A stretch of 64,000 nucleotides of DNA. Source: Cryptomeria japonica. Lineage: Eukaryota; Streptophyta; Pinopsida; Cupressales; Cupressaceae. The DNA is taken from positions 445,886,538-445,950,537 of the forward strand of contig NC_081413.1 in assembly GCF_030272615.1 (NCBI RefSeq), given 5' to 3'. The position numbers and the translations under genes were made by a program. Shown here in pieces: positions 59,898 through 64,000 of this stretch; within the stretch, counting starts at the first letter, position 1, and each line of letters starts with the position of its first letter. The notes under the pieces are model-generated. The model was not told the DNA's origin and ran no database searches. It worked only from the letters and a program-made list of their open reading frames with translations.

Positions 59898-59952
59898 TGT
59901 TGGATATTGTTGCTACTAGAATATGTTGTTGTCATTGATGTCAACATATTTG
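59898..59952 (+). repeat. possible truncated plus-strand copia LTR start
   Basis: TGTTGGATATTGTTGC followed by GTTGTCATTGATGTCAACA resembles the first 60 bp of the element B LTR, and then stops where minus-strand LTR sequence starts. Confidence 0.45.
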
Positions 59953-62900
59953 TTGAACACAAGATGCCACTGAGAGGGGGGGTGAATCAATGGTTTCCAA
60001 ATGTTTTCCCTTTTCTATCCCATGTGTATATATCGGTTAACAGATCTAACATAAAGTAGACATACTGGTTAGATTGGAGTATCACACAAATGCAACCACA
60101 CATAAAAGGGACATCAAATAACACCAGATGTATAAGGAAAACCCAAGATGGAAAAGACCTTGGTGAGAAGTGTTGCTGGAGACTACTGCTCCATTCCAAC
60201 CTCACAATGAAAACCTCGGTTACAACATTTAGGGCACCAACCCAAGGAGTACCACTTCTTCTTTAGGGAACCAACCCAAGGAGAACCAACCCCTAATTTT
60301 TTGGGCACCAACCCAAGCAGCACCAACCCCTGCACCGAGCTCCAACTCAGTGATTATAAAGTCATATATTAAAACAAAAGTAATATATTTGTTACAAAAG
60401 AACTTTGTAACTCACAATTATATCTCTCTGTCGGTTCACCTCTACAGAGATCTCTATCGGTTCTCTACTCACCTTCTCTCTGCTGCAACCTTACCATGTC
60501 AGCCTCTGCTTCTTCTTTGTCGGTTCTTCTCTCTGTCGGCTCTCTTTTCTCTATGTCACACTGCTACTAGCCACCACTGGTCTTCTTCACTCAGTCATTT
60601 GTCTGCTATCTTATTACTAACAGTTCTTAGCTTACTAGTTCTTCACCGCAATCTTCTTTGGCTCTTATCTGTCAGTTCAATCACCATCGATGTACTTCTC
60701 TATCAGACTTAATGATAGTCTACCGGTTGTCTACTCCAACAATAATAATAATAACTCTAACTGAAGTCTCATCCCAAAGTTTGGATATTCATCTGGTAAA
60801 GTTACTATTTTCATGGACAGTGTTCATTTAGTTATCAACCCAGGGATGTAGTACTTGGAATGAGTTTGCACAATATATGCACTAAGTTCCTTCAATGGCT
60901 ATTTTGCATTACTACAGCAACTAACATTATGTGAAAAGGAAAGGCAAGAATGGAAATTATGAAAGGCTACAGGAAAAAATTATAAAAACAATGCTGGAAA
61001 GATTTAATATAGATAACAGAAATTACTCTGTTCTGGCTTGGCTGCAGGAACAGTCAGCAAATCTATTTCTAGTGGCTATAGGAACAATCAAAGTAAGAAC
61101 TTCGACTGCAACTAAAGAAAAACTAATTTCAATGAGCACACACAGGATCACTCACCAAGTGGGCCCCCTTGGATGAGTGATATCAAGCTTCCAGGAAAAT
61201 ACCTTTAACGGATCAGAACAAGATAATTTTTATTCATTGCTTCTGGAAAGTGATTACATATATTTGAAAAGAAACTTAAGAATGCTTATTAAAAATCCTC
61301 TGCTCTATTTCTTTCTCTTGTGTCTAACCTCCAAGAAAAAGGAAGATCTTATTAATAAAGAGAAGATCGACTACAATAGACAACACAAATCACGCCCAGA
61401 AGAAGAGGTAGATGATTGACTATCTAAAGAAGATAACTAGAGCTTGGCTGTAGGAAACGTGGATGTAAACCGAAACACAGTCTTTGCATACTGTGGCAAT
61501 GTTTTGCAAATTCAATGCCCACTAAAGTTAGACTTCAGTAGTGTTACTTGGCTGCTCCGCCTATGCTGTACCTTGCACTCGCTCAACTCCTCTTCAGTTT
61601 GATCTTCAGTTATCTCTTATGTGATCTTTCCTTCTTCAGGCACGAAAGGAGAATATCCACTGTGGCATTCATTTATTACCTACACTACAACAAAAACAAC
61701 ATACAAGGACATATATACACATTTAATTTAACTAACACATCTATTAATTCACATATGATATTACCCTAAATAATCCACATAGCAACAGGAACAAATCACA
61801 TGGCTACAGGAATAGACTGACAAAGTTCAAACATGATTTCATAAGTTCATGTTTAACACATGGAATACATATAGCCAATTTACAATACATCACTACTACT
61901 ATGCAAACCAAAAGATGTCAAAAACCTAAGATTTTTTATGATAAAACCATGACAACGTCTCAACTTATCACAAGTTACCTCACTCTTGTCGGTTCACTTC
62001 TTCTAACCGGTCTTCTCTCAATCATACAATCTCCTATGTGATTATCAATGGATTCTCTATTTTTCTTTCACTCTCTATCTTTTATCATCTAGCCTGCAAC
62101 ATCATCAAAAACTTCAGTCATGAGTCAACATACTTATACTTGAGTTTTCCTGCCATGACCGACATTCAAACTTCTGGCTCGCTACGATTTCTTCATCGAC
62201 CCCAAGGTAGACCAAATCCAATCAAATCTTCATCCAGAGATTGACCACCTGCAATGGATCAATCAGACTCCGTCAATCCTGCTACGTTCAAAACACATTT
62301 TCCCTATTTGGCAAACATGACACCTTCTTCGGTCTGCACTTGCCAAAACACCTATGAAGTGATCACGCAGATAGCTTCGCCTACCCTGATCAACACCTAG
62401 ACACTCAACATCAATCATGAAGTCATCAAATCAGATATTTTTCCTCTGATTAGTCTTGAGCCGCACCCTTCTTTACTCAACCCGTGAAAGACATTATCGA
62501 TATTAATGTCGACCAGTCACCACCTACCTCATGGACAACACTTCAATGACCATAATATGTATGGCACATATCTCCTATGTGTCATAATAGTCGGCATCCA
62601 CCCCTGCTAGGTTTTATGTGTTGGTCTAGACAATATCACTAACCAACCACACAACTGGGTTCATCAACCAGTTTACAAACCCTGTCGGTTATACCCTAAC
62701 TAGTTTGTCTTCAACCTTGCACTTTGCTTCTCTTCCAATGTAACATCTAATCTGGTCTGCACTATTGCCAACCTACCTCATCGACATCTTCAATAGATGG
62801 GATCCTTCTACATCTGTACTTTGTCAACTTTATCGGTGGACATACTTATCGGTAACCACCTTAATTACACTATGTCATCAACCTCCAACAAACTCTTTCT

Positions 62901-63560
62901 TCAATGCAGTTGCACTCTCTGTCTACAATTGCTCAACCTTGCCTTCTTCATCATTTTATCGGTTCTCCTATCAACTAGTTTGTCAAAGTGACAAACATCT
63001 TTCGCCTCTATATCGACAACTCATCATGTCTACCTAGTTGATCTAGTGCATATCTCTGATCTCATGCACCTAAGGCAACTTAGTATCTCACTGGCTGATC
63101 TGGTGTGAGCCTTCAATCACCTGTCTTTAACTCTTTTGTCTTAACTCAGAGAGATATGCTACATTCCATGCATATTGGGAGATAAGCTCAATATTACCAC
63201 TTACCGGTGGGAGAGGATCCTTGTCATCTCATTTTTTTTGTGATATTGCACTGACATGCCTTAGCTGACATTGATCAAATACATCTTCAATCAAACATGC
63301 ATGATCCGACTGAGCACACTCAGTATCAAACTTCTCTTAATCTGGTGGGACTCCTACAAATTGACATCCAACAGCATACCGGTGGCCTGCACATACTTCC
63401 CCTCCAGTGTTGATGTGAGTTTTGTAACATTCCATCTCTTCATCACAATCAAAATGTCACTTCACCGGTGGTCACTTCATTCATACCAGTTGACATCAAT
63501 GACTACATATCAACTATTCTCCCATACCATTTGTCCTGCTATATCGGTGCCACCCCCTTT
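59953..63560 (-). mobile_element. minus-strand copia 3' LTR/3' end sequence, diverged
   Basis: Starts on the plus strand TGTTGAACACAAGATGCC and GAGAGGGGGGTGAATCAATG, like the inner end of the element A LTR (GGCAGGGGTGAATCAGTTG). CCGGT/TCGGTT words are dense at 60030-60730 and 61980-63480. At the right, CCCCCTTTGGCATTGAT (63553-63569) and CTCCCCCTTTGACA (63608-63621) are complements of copia polypurine tracts. A single LTR of 3.6 kb is unlikely; 60740-61970 may be a further insertion. Short open frames here lack domains. Confidence 0.45.
60232..60320 (+). repeat. three-copy GGCACCAACCCAAGGAG repeat
   Basis: Copies at 60232-60249, 60266-60283 and 60303-60320, spaced 34-37 bp, each followed by an ACCA or TACCAC segment. 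Confidence 0.75.
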
Positions 63561-63639
63561 GGCATTGATATCAATACATGTGGTATCCAACATACCAAAA
63601 GCTCTCTCTCCCCCTTTGACAAGAATGGAAAAGGGCACT

Positions 63640-64000
63640 GTTAGGTTTTTGATGCAGAGGTCTTGTTCCTAGCTCTCCAATTCACCCTTACTCACCCCAA
63701 CTGCTCTACTCACCCTTCTACTCAAGCTCCTCCAAGGAAACTTGTTAGGGTACACTCCTTAGACCTCCAAGGCCTAAAATATACTAGCTTGCCTCCTAGG
63801 TATATCTTCTTGAGGTTTCTTGTTGGTTTTGACCCAAATCTATGATTTTGAGATGGTCTCCTAGTAGGCTTCCAAAGCTCCAACTAGGCTCCAAAGACCT
63901 CCACCAATGATCTTCACTCTAAAAGCATGTTAAAAGGTTATGGTAATGTTTTACAGGTATTTACAAGGTTATTTTATGCATTGAGAAGGTCTTCACCTTC
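63640..64000. other. possible start of another LTR, cut by the window
   Basis: TGTTAGGTTTTTGATGCAG begins a C/T-rich, non-coding stretch unlike what precedes it. No second copy is available to test it. Confidence 0.3.

Noticed and set aside
60350-60712. 120-codon Leu/Ser-rich ORF
   Set aside because: Sits in pyrimidine-rich copia LTR-like sequence with many CGGTT words; no domain or gene context.
1-64000. Integrated plant pararetrovirus
   Set aside because: All RT segments match copia, Tat gypsy or LINE by domain order; no movement or coat protein-like region was seen.

Overview
This is plant nuclear DNA made almost entirely of nested, decayed transposable elements. The mix is Ty1/copia LTR elements with AAAGGGGGAG polypurine tracts and CCGGT-rich LTRs, Tat-type Ty3/gypsy elements with a G-patch and a second RNase H, an L1-type LINE with a terminal RNase H, and a CACTA transposon. 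It suggests a large, repeat-rich seed-plant genome; a gymnosperm is possible but not shown. I see no intact host gene, rRNA, tRNA or CRISPR array. Nearly every coding stretch carries stops or frameshifts, often at CAG, CGA or TGG codons, as expected from long decay of methylated DNA.

Layout, left to right. (1) 1-3787: minus-strand copia element A, 5' half only, inserted into plus-strand copia element B. (2) Element B: reverse transcriptase at 3788-4355, then RNase H at 32951-33710 and a 3' LTR at 34085-35262. The two halves are split by a 28.6-kb CACTA transposon at 4356-32947, with TIRs starting CACTA and a TAA target duplication. (3) The CACTA element has no recognisable transposase. It holds a captured PPR-gene fragment, itself split by LTR element C (4749-25422), which is in turn split by Tat gypsy element D (5744-19089). 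Near its right end lies a 2.46-kb inverted repeat (30162-32621) whose two arms are copies of a DRM-type de novo cytosine methyltransferase gene. (4) 35263-37680 and 51206-53262: anonymous AT-rich DNA, including an inverted pair of about 400-bp arms. Between them sits Tat gypsy element E (37682-51200), which has lost most of pol and has a full-length LINE (38683-44916) in its 3' LTR. (5) 53263-54976: a complete 1.7-kb non-autonomous LTR element with perfect CTAAT target duplications. (6) 54977-64000: diverged repeats, an AT microsatellite, a possible small secreted-peptide remnant, and minus-strand copia LTR/3'-end sequence.

The most notable feature is the DRM inverted repeat inside the CACTA transposon. 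DRM enzymes carry out RNA-directed DNA methylation, which silences transposons. A transposon carrying a hairpin made of DRM sequence could produce small RNAs against the host silencing enzyme. Rice CACTA elements do this by a different route, through miR820, which targets OsDRM2. The hairpin structure and DRM homology are read from the sequence; the anti-silencing role is inference.

A second notable feature is the set of short palindromes around CGTACG or CATATG near the primer-binding sites of both Tat elements. A third is the long ORF of unknown function that replaces pol in element C.
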